From Emergomyces orientalis (lineage: Eukaryota; Ascomycota; Eurotiomycetes; Onygenales; Ajellomycetaceae): 64,000 bases of DNA. Each line of letters begins with the position of its first letter. The stretch's first letter is position 1. Shown here piece after piece: positions 13,206 through 24,916 of this stretch. The position numbers and the translations under genes were made by a program. The notes beneath the pieces were generated by a model that worked only from the letters and a program-made list of their open reading frames with translations, searched no databases and was not told the origin of the DNA. The stretch is taken from assembly GCA_002110485.1 (NCBI GenBank), contig MOWL01000067.1:1550001-1614000 (forward strand), in the 5' to 3' direction.

Positions 13206-13399
13206 TCTTCTGGTAGGGTCTCGCTCTTCGCGCCCTTCACCCCCTGATATGTGCCAGCTGTGTTTCTTAGTTGTGCTGTGCATCTCATTCCGCCCTTCTC
13301 TCACTTAACACCTTGGCTAGGGAGAACTGTCTGAGAATGTCCTGCTTGAGTCATCACTTGATGAGCCTGTGCAGTTTCTTTCTTGATGTTCAGCAACCA

Positions 13400-16300
13400 C
13401 TTCTTATTCACTCTGCCCTTCTGCTCCAGCTCCGCGCGTTCCTCACTGAATCATGTACAGTGTATCATCACATGCAGCACCGTTTCATGCTCATATCCAC
13501 ATGGACATTTTAGTGTGGGGAAGTCAGGAACTCTTCTTCTGTGAAGGAACACTGCAAGGCCTGTCTTGCCAGTACACAGCTGGACTATCAATGAGCTTCA
13601 GGCCTTGCTCAGGCCCTCATGCCATCTTAGTAGCTCTACATCTGAGGGCCTGTCAAACAGTTCTTCTCATGATGTTGTGCGCGCTCTTCATCTGTTCTGT
13701 CATCTTATCATTGCCTCCTCCCTCACTCATCTCTTGAAGACTCAGTTACACACACTGTTTTCTTGTCTTTTCTGCTTTTTCAGTTGCTTTGCCTGTCTCA
13801 CCCAATTTACACTCCACCCCTGCTGCATGCTCACTGGGTGCAGTACTGCCTTCACTGACTGCATTCCTCTGTTATTCCTTCTGCGAAGTCTGGCTCTGAC
13901 CTGCACACATGCCTGTTTTATCTGCTTCATGATTTCTGACTTCTTAAGCTGCTCAGTTGCTCTGGCCATCACACTGTCTAGATGTATCTCCAGAGGCAGT
14001 GTGGCTGTCTCCGCCTCCAGTGAGGTGATTGGAGTAGCTCTGTAGGCCCCTGCAATGATCTGTAGGCATTTATTTTGAATCTTCTCCAGGCTGGCTAGCA
14101 GCTGGCGTTGATGTCGCGGTTCATGTTGTGTCGCCTGTGGTTGATGCCATGCCAGCGCTCCGTATTCTATTGCGGGCCTTATCACTGCATTGTAGACCCT
14201 CCGGGCATGCTGCAGTGGCAGGCCCCAGGTTGACTGTGTTGTCTGAGTTAGGGCACCTATCTGCGATTTCGCTCTGCCTACCACCTTACTGACATGGCTA
14301 CGCCACCTCAGCTTAGGGTCAAGCCAGATGCCTAGCACCCGCATCTCCCTCTGTGGCTTGATCACTTGCTGTGGCAGTTGCAGTGAGTGTTCTAGATTGA
14401 ATCTAGTTCTTGTTCTGGTAAAGTGCATGAGCTCATACTTCTGTGGTGCAAAGATTGCTTCATGTCTGCTCACTCAAAGCTCACAGCTGGCATGGATCCA
14501 CGCCAGATGCGCACAATTTGCTTCAGTTGAGTCACCATATGCTAGAATGTTCACATCATCTACAAATTCTATGCAGCTGACAGGCTCACTTTGCAGTGCA
14601 CATATTCTGAGCAACTTCTCATTGTAGAATAAGAACAGAATGGGTGACAAGAGTGATCTCTGTGAAATGCCTGCATTCATCTCAAAGACTTCAGTTTCCT
14701 GCTCATCAAATACTAGTGTCACCTTGCGCCCCTGCATGAATGAGTTGACTCATCCAGTCAGCTGTCTGGGCAGTCCTCTTTTTCTTAGAATGTGCACTAG
14801 GCGATTTCTGAGCACTCTGTCATAGGCCTCTGAGATGTTCAGTGACAGCACTGAGATCACTGCTTTCTGCTTCTTTCACACTGTGTGAATCTGTGCCAGT
14901 AACAGAGCAATTGCTGTTTCTGTGAAACAGTCTTCTTATGTTTTCATTTGCTGAGCTGGTAGCATCTCATGTTTCTCTGCCAGAGATCTTATTTCCTTGG
15001 CTGTTGCAGTCTCTACAATTTTATCTAGAGTGTCAAGTAGTGCAATCGGTCTCCAGGCTCTCACTTCACTGTAGTCCTTCTTTCCTGGCTTCTTGAGCAT
15101 CACTGTGCGTGCTGTTTTGAATATCTGTGAGTAGTACTCTCAATGCCAGCAGGCCTGTGTAAGCTCAGTTATTGCTGTGATGAACCTTGGGCCTAGCATT
15201 TTGAGAAAGTGGTTGGGGATGCTGTTGGCACTCAGGGCCTTGTTGTTCAGAAGCCTAGCAATCAGCGCTGCCATGGCCTTCTCTGTGAGCACTATCATGT
15301 CAGTCACACTCCGCGGCTGTGTTCCCACGTTCATGTCATCTTCCCTTGCTGTCAAAGGCTCTGGGAAGAACCGCGCCTGTAGTAGTTCAGCCTTGTCCTG
15401 AAATGCAGTGGCTTGCACCTTGATTTCATTCAAGGCCTCTGGCATTTCTCTAAGTGGTGGCAGTCTTGCTGGTTGCTTGGTCTTGTTGGTGTGTGTGTGA
15501 CCCCACTTTGCCAGCTTCCAGAGCAGTTTAGAATCTGTGTCAGCACTGTTCATTAGATCGCGGAAGCTGGCAGTCTTGACCAGCTTTATTTCCTTGTTTT
15601 ATCTGTTGTGAGCATGTCTTCTTTTCTTCTCAGTGCTGTCTGCATCCCTCATGGTTCTCTTGTACTCACTCACTGCCTGCGCCACTCTGTTGGACCACCA
15701 TGAGCGACTCTGCTTGCAGATGTGTGTGTGTTTAGCATGTTTCTCTGCTAGCTCATTGATGAATTCACTTAGATAGTTTGCATAGCAATCAATCTCTGCT
15801 GTTGAGCTAAAGCTGTTGCAACATTGTAGCTCTTGGCAGTTCTTTTGCAGCTGCTGTATATTCACTTGCCGCCAGTTGTGTTTTTCCCTTAGTACCACAG
15901 ATATGTCAATGACTAACTTAGTGACCACTGGTAGATGATCTGATGCCATATTCACCTTGTGTGCGACCCAGCATTTCAGTACCCCTGCACTCAGGTTCTC
16001 TGAGAGAAAGATTAGGTTCAAGGTGATATCAGTGCTTCTGTGGTCCTGCCATGTAATCTCTCCCTGTGGTGTTGCCAGCTGCAGTTCAAGAGCATTCACC
16101 TGTGCTATGAGCTTTCATGCCAGGTCAAAGTTCTGTCTCACTCGCTCACCTCCCCACTTTGAGTGATGCACATTGAAGTCTCCCAGCACCACTACCTCCG
16201 CCTGCCGCGCTTCCGCACTCTGACTTTGTGCTTGTTGCGTGTCTGCACCCTGATCTCGCGCTCGTAGCGCACTTGTGTCTGGGTCTTGCGCTTGTTGCGC

Positions 16301-16744
16301 ACATCGCCCCTGAGTTCGCGCTGGTAGCGAGGCCTCGGCCTCCTCCACCACCACTTGTAGCTCAAGGATGGGGGAACTCTCTGGCACAGTTGTGTAGCTG
16401 CCTGGTGGAGCAGCGTAGACATTGAGCATTAGTAGTGATCCTCTTACCATGTTCACAGTGAGCAATGCCATGAATTCTGTAATGATCCTGACATCCCATG
16501 CTGTTGCCTTCAGTCTTTTGTTGATGAGGAAGCCCACCCTGGCCTCCTTGATCTGCATGCCTGCCTGCCAGAATCCACAGTTGGTCGGGCATGTTGTACC
16601 TCTTTCAGATTCCCTCTGCATCCATGGTTCCTGCAGTGCAATGATGTTGTAGTTTAATGCTGTTTCAGGCTTGGCCAGTAATGCGTTCATCACCTTGTCT
16701 GAGTTATGCACATTGTATTGTAGTATATGGACTTGCTCACTCAT
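13400..16744 (-). pseudogene. LINE-1 ORF2: endonuclease and reverse transcriptase
   Basis: Reads in a single frame from the ATG at 16744. APE-type endonuclease: IIALQEPWM, GDFNVHHSKWGG, then ASDHLP. Reverse transcriptase: ALNEIKVQ.., SLNISEAYDRV, GISQRSLLSPILF (consensus G.PQGSPLSP) and FVDDVNILAYG (the FADD box). The C-terminal zinc motif CPCGYEHETVLHVMIHC is near 13507-13455. No RNase H domain was seen. In-frame stops at about 16114, 15601, 15139, 14953, 14872, 14746, 14476 and 13744 and beyond are mostly TGA with a few TAA, and no frameshift was found. The ATG overlaps the ORF1 stop as ATGA. Conserved Gly, Pro and Asp residues are often replaced by transition products. Confidence 0.85.
16221..16332. 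repeat. 30-bp minisatellite inside the LINE-1 endonuclease
   Basis: Four units exactly 30 bp apart, with core starts at 16228, 16258, 16288 and 16318: GTGCTTGTTGCGT, GCGCTCGTAGCGC, GCGCTTGTTGCGC and GCGCTGGTAGCGA. On the coding strand it encodes a decapeptide repeat (DPDTSALRAR, DQGADTQQAQ) just before the GDFN motif. Confidence 0.85.
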
Positions 16745-18093
16745 GGTTCACCCATGTCTCGGTCCTGCGTGGAGTCTGGTCGCGCTGGGCGTGCATAGCC
16801 ACTGAGCGAGCCCCATTGCTGCGTGCCAGCTCTTGCCACATTCATGGGTCTGCTGATCTTGTGCTGAACAATCAGAGAGTTCTCTTCTGTGATTCTGCTA
16901 CACTTTCTGAGAGTGATTCAACCCTTCTCATCTGATGTTTGCATCACAAAGTGCCTTGGCTGGTTCTTGAGAGCCTCCTTGGCCAGTGAAACTGCAGTCT
17001 GTTGTTCAGAGTATCTTGCAGATCATGCTGGGTGATCTTCTTCACAGTTACAGCAGACTGCCTTCTTTCCTTTCAGTGCTGTGGAGCAGGTCTTGTCCAT
17101 GTGTCCCTCTGCTGCACAGTGCCCACAGATATCACCCTTGCAGCAGAATCTGGCTATGTGTCCATATTGCTGGCAGCTGTAGCATCAGGTGACCTGAGCC
17201 TCTCTGTGAAAGATTTCAACCATGCAGAATTCATTCTCCAGAATGATGCCATTCTCCACAAGCATGTTTGTCTGCTGCAGTGTGGCTACATGTAGGATAA
17301 TGCTTTCATGAGGCTGCTGCTGTTTAGCTAGCCACTTTGTGACCCTGTGAATAAGTACTCTGCATCTGAGAGATGAGTTCTGCTTGTAGATATTCTTCAC
17401 TGCTTTATCTGAGCTAACTCAGCTTATAATACTGATAGATGCACTCTTGATTAATACTGTATACATCTTCTTTCTCATGTGTGTCTTGTCACTTCATTTC
17501 TTCACTCATTTATTACTTTTTGTCAGCTCAGTCTTCATGCTGGGGTTGTCTGCGACCAGAATCAGATCACCACTAGGCATGTAACTTGCTGCAATTATGG
17601 TGCCAGTGATCACATCTTTGATAATTTCATTTATCTTTCTCACAATGGTCTCTGAGATGTGTTTCTCCACTGACAGTGCATCACAGTTGCAGTGAGATAC
17701 TACAATCTCTCTAAGCACATGCTCTGTCACAATCTTGTCTGGAGATTCTCCACTGGCTGTCACATGCACTCATGAGAGTCTACTGTTCAGCATGTTGTGT
17801 CTTTCATTCTGTTGAAATGTGCTAGTAGTGCTCTTCAGTCTCTCTAGTATTCTATTCAGTAAATTGTTCTTGAACTCTTTCATGACTCTCAGAATCTGCT
17901 GAATATACTGTAATCTTTTCTTATTTATCTTCTTGTCTCTCTCTCTCTCTCTAAGAGCTTCAGTGATTTTGCTAAGTGTTGTGGCTATTCCTTCTGCAGC
18001 TTTTTTATTTCCCTGTTTCACTTCCAGCGTGCATCATGCTGTGCGCGCGCCCACCCCCCTCTCAACCACACCCACGCCAGCTGCCTCAACCAT
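16741..18093 (-). pseudogene. LINE-1 ORF1: gag-like protein with CCHC knuckles
   Basis: 451 codons in one frame from the ATG at 18093, interrupted by several TGA codons. The N-terminal half holds a basic coiled-coil-like region (KQGNKKAAEG, ALRERERDKK). Zinc knuckle-like Cys/His repeats lie near 17190-17060 (GHIARFCCKGD, CGHCAAEGHMDKTC, CCNCEEDHPAC). The last codon, TGA at 16743-16741, overlaps the ORF2 start codon in ATGA, suggesting coupled termination and re-initiation in the active ancestor. Confidence 0.75.
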
Positions 18094-18150
18094 GGTGATT
18101 GAGGGTGTACGAGCGTGTAGGTGTAAATAGCAGCCCTTTATGACCTGGTT

Positions 18151-19228
18151 AGAATCACAATATAGCTTTAAAAAGAATAAAAAGTTTTTGTTGAGGTCCG
18201 AAATTTTCAGTAATTGTGTTTATATCAATTGATTAAAAAAATAAGAAAATTAAAAGATATACAAATTCTTATAAATATCTTTAAAGATTATTTATATTCT
18301 CTTTTTTCATATAATTTTCAAGTGATTACAAAGAAAATAAATTAATGATTGACAAAATAACTCATGACATGAATACAAAGGAAATAAAAGACAGACTCTA
18401 ACACAGTATAAAAGAAATAGTGAGATATTATATAATATCTAGCAGTTTTTATAAAGAATATTTCAGATTCTCATTCATTTATATTTTCATCTTTGAAATA
18501 GAATTGATTTCTAGTAGCTAGTTGAGTTTCATTGAGAAAATCAATTAAATATTGACTGTCTATTTCAGTTAAAAATAGTAGTTTCATATTCATTTCTCTC
18601 AGTTTATATTTATATCTCAGTTCAGCTCTAAGTTCTTGATTTAATGAGCAATTCATTAAAATATGTTCTGAATCTTCAAGAGAGTCACAATATTCACAAT
18701 TTTCACTTTCAATATCAGATATTCTTTTCAAATAAGATTTGAAATAGCCATGATCTAGTTTTAATTGAATGATTGAGAAGAAAAGCTTCTTCTTACACTT
18801 AATAAAGCATGATTTTCATTTAGATTTAGTTTCAAATCTAAGATAGTGAGAACTTTTTCTTTATTTTTTTCATATTTTATGTCATTTTTCTAAGCAATTC
18901 TCTTTTATCTTTCTTTTAATAAAAGACCATGAAACTATTTTTGAACTTGTAATTTTTAGTTCTGTTTCTTTCTTTGCTGCTTCATCAGCAAGCTCATTTC
19001 CATGTATATTTATATGAGCAGAAACCCAGCTCAGATATATCTTTGTCTTATATTTTAATTGAATTCTTTTTATCTGCCAAAAAATCGATTTCCCCGAACC
19101 AGCTCAAATTTTCGAAAATAAGAACCAAAAGACAGTCTTTTGAAAGCTCTTGATTGAGAAAGCAATCTATTCAAATTTTATTAAAATTGAACATGATCTG
19201 ACAAAGTTATTGAGAAAAACATGGTTGC
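18151..19228 (-). mobile_element. LINE-2 remnant (RNase H and C-terminal zinc region)
   Basis: Very AT-rich. On the minus strand, about 19050-18950 reads as the end of an RNase H domain (WVSAHINIHGNELADEAAKK). The open frame at 18731-18471 contains a LINE C-terminal Cys/His motif (CEYCDSLEDSEHILMNC). Upstream domains are lost. It seems to be a different family from LINE-1 and LINE-3, since LINE-1 lacks RNase H. The right end abuts the Gypsy LTR; the left end is not defined. Confidence 0.65.
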
Positions 19229-19548
19229 TGTAATGGGCCTACGCCGAAGAGCTCGGCACTAATATAGATCTTATATAACAAAAAGTAGAAAACGTTAAGG
19301 AAAAGAAAAGAAAAGCATTTGAGTGTGAACACACAAGATTCTTTTATAAGCCTGGCGGGGCAGATAATCATATTTCCGAAAAGTCTGATTCAGGGGTCGG
19401 ACTTTTTCCAAGCATTTTGGTGTGTGATTTTCGGCGGGTATCAGCGCGGCGGCCGCATATTGGCGTGGCCGCTAGGTCGGCGAAAACCATGGAGCTTCCA
19501 TTAGCATGTGAGTGAAATGGTCTACTAACATGGGCATAGCTCATCACA
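19229..19548 (-). repeat. Gypsy 3' LTR (320 bp)
   Basis: On the plus strand it runs from TGTAATGGGCC to CTCATCACA, giving TG..CA ends. It aligns with 24637-24916 over its first 280 bp. CpG sites are mostly kept here, while the other copy shows CG to TG/CA changes at several of them. Confidence 0.8.
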
Positions 19549-22500
19549 TTAGCCCCCCCCTTCTCTCGAGCTCAGCGCCTCCCATCGATCAAGAGCCGCT
19601 GTCTCGGACAATGCCGAACCCGCAGTCCATGATGGGCGATCGTAGCCCACCCATTTCACGAGGTATTGTCGGCCGCAGTCATGGGGTCGTTCGTCCAGTA
19701 TCTCTTCAATCTCCCATTCAAGCTCATTGTCCTCCCCCATGATGCCTGGCGGCTGCCAGTCAGAGATTGTTTGAGAGGGGAATGGGTCAGTGACCACTCA
19801 GTGTAAGAGGTTTGTATGAAAGACATCATGGATACCAGAGAGAGTGTTCAGGCGATAGTTATGACTGCCTAGAGCTTCCAGAACTTCATATTTCGCGTGT
19901 CAGTAGTCCAGCGTGCGTGATGGGTGTGTGATTCAAATGTTCTTGAGACTGAGCCAAACTAGATCACCAATCTTATACTGTTCGGCGGGGTCTCATCGTA
20001 CATTGGCTTGATCTTCTTGGTCTTGTTTGGTGCTCGCCATTGATGCTTCCGCCCAGTCGCGGGCGTCTCAGAGCTTTGTTACTATATTATCAGCAACCTC
20101 AATGGGGTTGTGCAGGTTCATTGAGAGTTGTGTGAGTTCTTAGAGATCTAGTATTTTCATATTGTAGTCATGCATGAGAAAGAATGGGCTCACACCAGTG
20201 AAGACTGTGTCCTGGCCATTGATTGTGACTTCTGCATGAAGGAGTAGGTCATGCCAGTCATCTTGCAGATAATTACAGAACTTACAAAGATAATTCTTTA
20301 CTGTCTGTATTGTTTGCTCTGAGGAACTGTCAGTCTCTGAATGATAGACAGTTGATAGGCAGCATGTGATCTTCAGTAACTGACAGATTCTTGTCCATAG
20401 AGCGCTTACAAACTGTCAGCCTCGGTCTGACACAATTGATCTTGGCAGTCCATGCATTCAGTAGAATGAGCTTTGTAGAAAAGCTTCAGCAACCTGTTCT
20501 GTATCTATCTTATTCCAGGGTTCTAGTATTACACCCTTGCTTAGATGATCAACAATAATCATGATGTTCTTGCATTCTTTGCTCTCAGGAAGGTCCACCG
20601 TGAAATCGATGACAACATCTTGCCATATTCAGTCTGAAATGTTGAGTGGTTTGAGGAGGCCTTTCTGACAGTCCTTCCATGAGATGACTGACAAGCAGTG
20701 ATTGCAGTTTTGAATAAAGTATTGAATGCTATTTGAGATCTCAGGCCAGTAGAACCCTTGTGATATCATTCAGTATAGCTGTTCACAGCCTGGGTGACCA
20801 GACATGCGTGAGTCATGCATCTCTTGCATGATTCGTGTGCGTAATGTTTCAGACTGCGGGACCCAACATCATCCACGGAATTGGAGAGCATCATTGTTGT
20901 CAATGAAGTATTCAGATATGTCAGTTCTCACGTGTAGTTCTGGGGGGAATCAGAGTGCCTTCCAGCATACAGCATCAGTGAGAGCTTGAAGCTGTTCGTC
21001 AGCGAGAGCTGACAGGCACCACAGCTCATCTAGTGATGTTTCAGAAGGGATGTCAGAGACATCAGCAATGTCAGGGGTGATTCGGAGTGGGAGTGTTCTG
21101 ACTACTGACGCGCAAATGGTTCCATGTGCAGTCTTATCATGATTAATCAGTATTTTCGGGTCCAAGATTCGGTGTTCACAGTTGGTCCAGCGGGTGTCCG
21201 CTGCGTCGGATGGCATGTCTTGCTCTTGTTGGGAGAGTGTGTCCGCCATGGAGTTCTCTGAGCTGGGGTGGTAGTGTATTGTAAAATGAAAGCGGCTAAG
21301 AAGCTCTGACCAGCGCATCTGATGTTCTGTGAGCTTATGAGTGGTTGTGAAGTGCTTGAGGTTCTTATAATCAGTTATTATCTTGAACTTCACAACACTG
21401 TGAAGCTCAGAGTCCCATTCTTCAAGACAGTGAATTATGATGAGGAGTTCTTTGTCATAGATCTCATAGTTACACTTGACAGAGCTGAGTTTCTTGAACA
21501 TGAAGGCACATGATTGTAGAACACCTTCATCATCATATTGCAGTATGGCTCCTCCTGTAATGTAACCGGAGGAGTCAGCTTCCACAATCATGTCACGGTT
21601 GGAATTGAATGTCACTAGTAGAGGTGTGCTGATGAACATCTTTTTCATTCATACAAAGGTGGCCTCAGCAGCTGCTGACCAGTGGAAGACTGATTCCTTC
21701 TTGATAAGCTCTGTGAGCGGTCAGGCAATCTCTGAGAAGTTTCATATAAATCATCAATAGAAGTTGACAAATTCAATGAAGCTGTATACACTCTTCACAG
21801 TGCGTGGAGCTTCTCATTCAAGAATAGCAGAGACCTTTTCAGAATTCATCCAAATGCCCTTACCCGCTTCCATGATGAAGCCCAGGTATTTTGTAGTCTT
21901 AACTTCGAAATCGCATTTGTCTATGTCTATCAGCAGGCCGGCTTCACAGAGCTGCTGTAACACCTTCTGAACATGTTCTTGATGCTCTTTTCAGGAGCCA
22001 TCAGTGAAGATAAGAATGTCATTCAGATACACAGACATGAACTCATTGAGGAAATCTCACAGTGCTCAATTGATATATTTCTGAAAGGTGCTAGGGGCAT
22101 TAGCTAGCCTGAACAGTGTGACTACCCACTCAAAGAGACTGTATCAGATCTGGAAAGTGATTAGCCATTCATCGCCTTCGGCGATGCGGATCTTATGAAA
22201 TGCAGCGACCACATCCAGCTTGATAAACCATTGAGCGTGTCTGATGCAAGTGAGTGTCTCATTGATAAGGGGTAGAGAATATTGATTCTTCTTTGTGAGG
22301 CAGTTCAGCCCTCGATAGTCTACACAAAATCGGAGCCCGCCGCCTGGCTTCTTGGCGAATAGGATAGGGGCTGCGGCGGGAGAATTGCTAACGTGTATGA
22401 ACCCTTTGTCTAGTAGATCATTGAGGATCTTGTGGAGGAGAAGGAGTTCATCTCAGAACATGCTATAGAGAGGCCCCCATGGGGGTTCAGAAGTCTTGCC

Positions 22501-23178
22501 ATCTTGCTTCTCTAGTTCAATCATATGATCTACCCCAGGCCCTTGTAGGGGAGGTAGGTTCTCAATGGCATCATCTTTTCGGAAGACGTCTAGGTATTCA
22601 TGGTATTGGCGCGGGAGCTTTGCACGGGGATCAGTGTGTTTAGTGATGATGAGTTTGTCGAGCGCTTTCTTAATGTCAGCCAAGCTGGCTGAGTAAATTG
22701 CCATGCGGTCCCGCTGCATGTGGTTTCATTGAGAGTTCTTTTGGAGCAGTTTGTAAGCATTTGCGGAGATCTGCTTGAGATTCATGGTGCTATGAACATC
22801 ATTCTTGTGTATGCAATCTTCATTAGAGAAGATGAGCATTCTGTTTTGAGTGTTCAAGAGAATGCTCTGTTCAGCTAATCAAGAGATCTCTAGCATGAGA
22901 TTGTAATCTAGGTTCTCTACCTCATACACATAAGCATTCTCTTGTCAGTGTCCGCTGATGTCTATATCTAATTTCACCATATAACGGGTGTAAGCATCTT
23001 TCAGGCCGTCGAATCCAGTGAGGAGTCGGGGCTTGGGTAAAGAGATACACTGAAGGTTACAGCATTTTACAATTGAAGATTTGATCATTGCATAATGGCA
23101 TAGACTGCTGTCTACCATGGCATTCATATTGTACATGCTATCTATCACAGTAGATACAAGAATCGCGTCCATTGTCAT
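19549..23178 (-). pseudogene. Gypsy pol: protease, reverse transcriptase, RNase H, integrase, chromodomain
   Basis: In minus frame, 23178-22945 is the protease region. Reverse transcriptase is 22719 to about 21700 (LPPLQGPGVDHMI, KPGGGLRFCVDYRGLN, SVYLNDILIF in place of YxDDILIF). RNase H (EADSSGYITGGAILQYD, YEIYDKELLIII) is 21648-20950. The degraded integrase zinc and core are about 20900-20100. The chromodomain (EWEIEEILDERPH, YLVKWVGYDRPSW) is 19797-19549. In-frame stops are almost all TGA; at well-conserved sites they replace Arg (CGA) or Trp (TGG), for example in ILE*EAPRTVKS and YIN*AL*DFL. No frameshift was needed across pol. Confidence 0.8.
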
Positions 23179-23240
23179 CTTTTTTTCAAATTGTTGTCAT
23201 CTGACCTTCTCTAGCTTCTGTCAATGAGTTTTCACAGGAG

Positions 23241-24356
23241 CTAGTCTTTTCTCTGTCTTGGAGCTTTCATTGAGATACTCTCTTCATCGTCATTCAAATT
23301 CTCTTTCACTATGACATGGTTGATGCGGACTCTCTTCTTCTCACGAGGTGGAACATGGTCAGAACAGCAGTTGGCAGCAATGTGGCCTGTACGCTCGCAA
23401 TTGATGCAGACTCCGCGTTGTCGTCGATCGGCCGCCTCTTCAGCTGTCAGTCCAGGGACTCGGAAGCCCGGTCGGGCAGCAGAGACTCTAGCTTGAGCGT
23501 AGGTGTTTGAGTCCACCCAATCCATTGCATCTGTGTTGTTCCTGGTCGCCAGCATGTTGGCAGCTGAAGTATAATGTCTATCATCACCTGTCTGTATGCT
23601 CTTCAGCTTTGTGAGATGATCATTCAATCTTCATAATTAAATGCAGAATGTCTCATAAGTGAAGACTTCTTCAACACTGACAAGAATCTTCAGCAGTTCA
23701 AATGTCAAAGCTTTCTTCAGCATGCTGATCTTCATTCAATTCTCTCAGAGTTGGCCTCCTGCTTCTAAGATCTTAGTGTCGAAATCAGGTAAAAAGGTTG
23801 TAAGAGAGATGTTCCTCTGGCGTGCATTCTGCAGCCAGTCTAGCACCTTCTGCTGTGTTGCTGTATCTTTGAACAAGATATCAAGATGTTTGAAGATGTT
23901 TTCAGGCGTGCGAAGTGATGATTTGCAGGTTTCTATTCATGAGTGAAACTTCTGTCTGGCGCGATCCTTCAGTCGGCCGTACACATATCATTCTTGATTG
24001 ATCAAGAAATCAATGGCATCTTCATTCACATCTAGCTTCGCAAGCATCTCCAACTTCCACAGCGAGTATAAGGTGAGGTCAGAAGCATCGAAGTACATGG
24101 AAGTGCTTAGGTGTTCTTTTGGTGGTCATGCTGTGCTAGACTTTGTTGACACCTCTACAGATTCTGCTGACAGAGGTGTTGCAGCTTCTGCGGCAGGGGT
24201 CTGACTTGCCAGTTGCCGCTGGATCTCTTCATATTGATGTTGCTGGTTCGCGTGCATGTCGGCGATCTGCTGCTGCTGCAGTTTCAACATCATTTGAAGC
24301 CACTGTGGCATCTCATTGGTGTTCGCTGCCATTGAGGGTTCGCTGATATCGTCCAT
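23241..24356 (-). pseudogene. Gypsy gag
   Basis: An ATG at 24356 opens a Gln-rich N-terminus (MLKLQQQQIADMHANQ). Fragments in the same frame continue to a CCHC knuckle, CINCERTGHIAANC, near 23400. Internal stops are mostly TGA. Gag and pol are in different frames, as is common in Gypsy elements. Confidence 0.7.
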
Positions 24357-24636
24357 GATGGCTGACGATGTTGTGTCTCAGAATTCTTCAGGTTCAGGGG
24401 AGTATTCGTATGAAAACTTCATATGTCTGAGATATCAGAACTCTCAGGTCTTTCACTGATACATCTCTTTCATGAGATCTAGTTGCAGGGTCAAGACAAT
24501 TGACAAGCAAGCTTCTTCTATCTAGTAGAGGTTCAATGACTGCTAGCTAGTTGTCTTCTTTATTTCTTACGCGTTGTTATGCATTTGGATAATCAAATAA
24601 TCGTTCCTCATAAGGATACAATGAACATTTTCTAAG

Positions 24637-24916
24637 TGTAATGAGCCTACATCAAAGAGCTCGGCACTAATATAGATCTTATATAACAAAAAGTAGAAAA
24701 CATTAAGAAAAAGAAAAGAAAAGCATTTGAGTGTGAACACACAAGATTCTTTTATGAGCCTGGCAGAATGAATAATCATATTTCTGAAAAGTCTGATCCA
24801 GGGGTCAGACTTTTTCTGAGCATTTTGGTGTGTGATTTTCGGCGGGTATCGGCGCGGCGGCCGCATATTGGCGTGGCCGCTAGGTCGGCGAAAACCATGG
24901 AGCTTCCATTGGCATG
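24637..24916 (-). repeat. Gypsy 5' LTR, truncated
   Basis: 280 bp matching 19229-19508. It breaks off after ggcatg, exactly where the Copia-2 LTR begins. A CpG-rich block (GGCGGGTATCGGCGCGGCGG) is unmutated although flanking CpGs are lost. Confidence 0.8.

Larger units (their letters stand above)
12808..18150 (-). mobile_element. LINE-1: Tad1-like non-LTR retrotransposon, full length but inactivated
   Basis: Minus-oriented. The 3' end is a TAA-type tail (plus-strand TTATTATTATT near 12808-12818). ORF1 (18093-16741) and ORF2 (16744 to about 13400) each keep one reading frame over their whole length, broken only by substitution-type stops. Limits are approximate because no clean target duplication was found. 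Confidence 0.8.
19229..24916 (-). mobile_element. Gypsy chromovirus, decayed, 5' LTR truncated
   Basis: Minus-oriented. The 3' LTR is 19229-19548. The poly-purine tract (a G run, plus-strand C run at 19553-19560) lies directly inside it. The 5' LTR starts at 24637 but is cut at 24916, where a Copia-2 LTR begins; its last 40 or so bases are missing from the window. Pol keeps one frame from protease to chromodomain. Confidence 0.85.

Noticed and set aside
10354..23627. TGA read as tryptophan in the retroelements (alternative code)
   Set aside because: TGG is still used at most Trp sites in the same ORFs, host genes here use TGA as a normal stop (FIS1, SPC24), many TGA codons replace Arg rather than Trp, and some stops are TAA.
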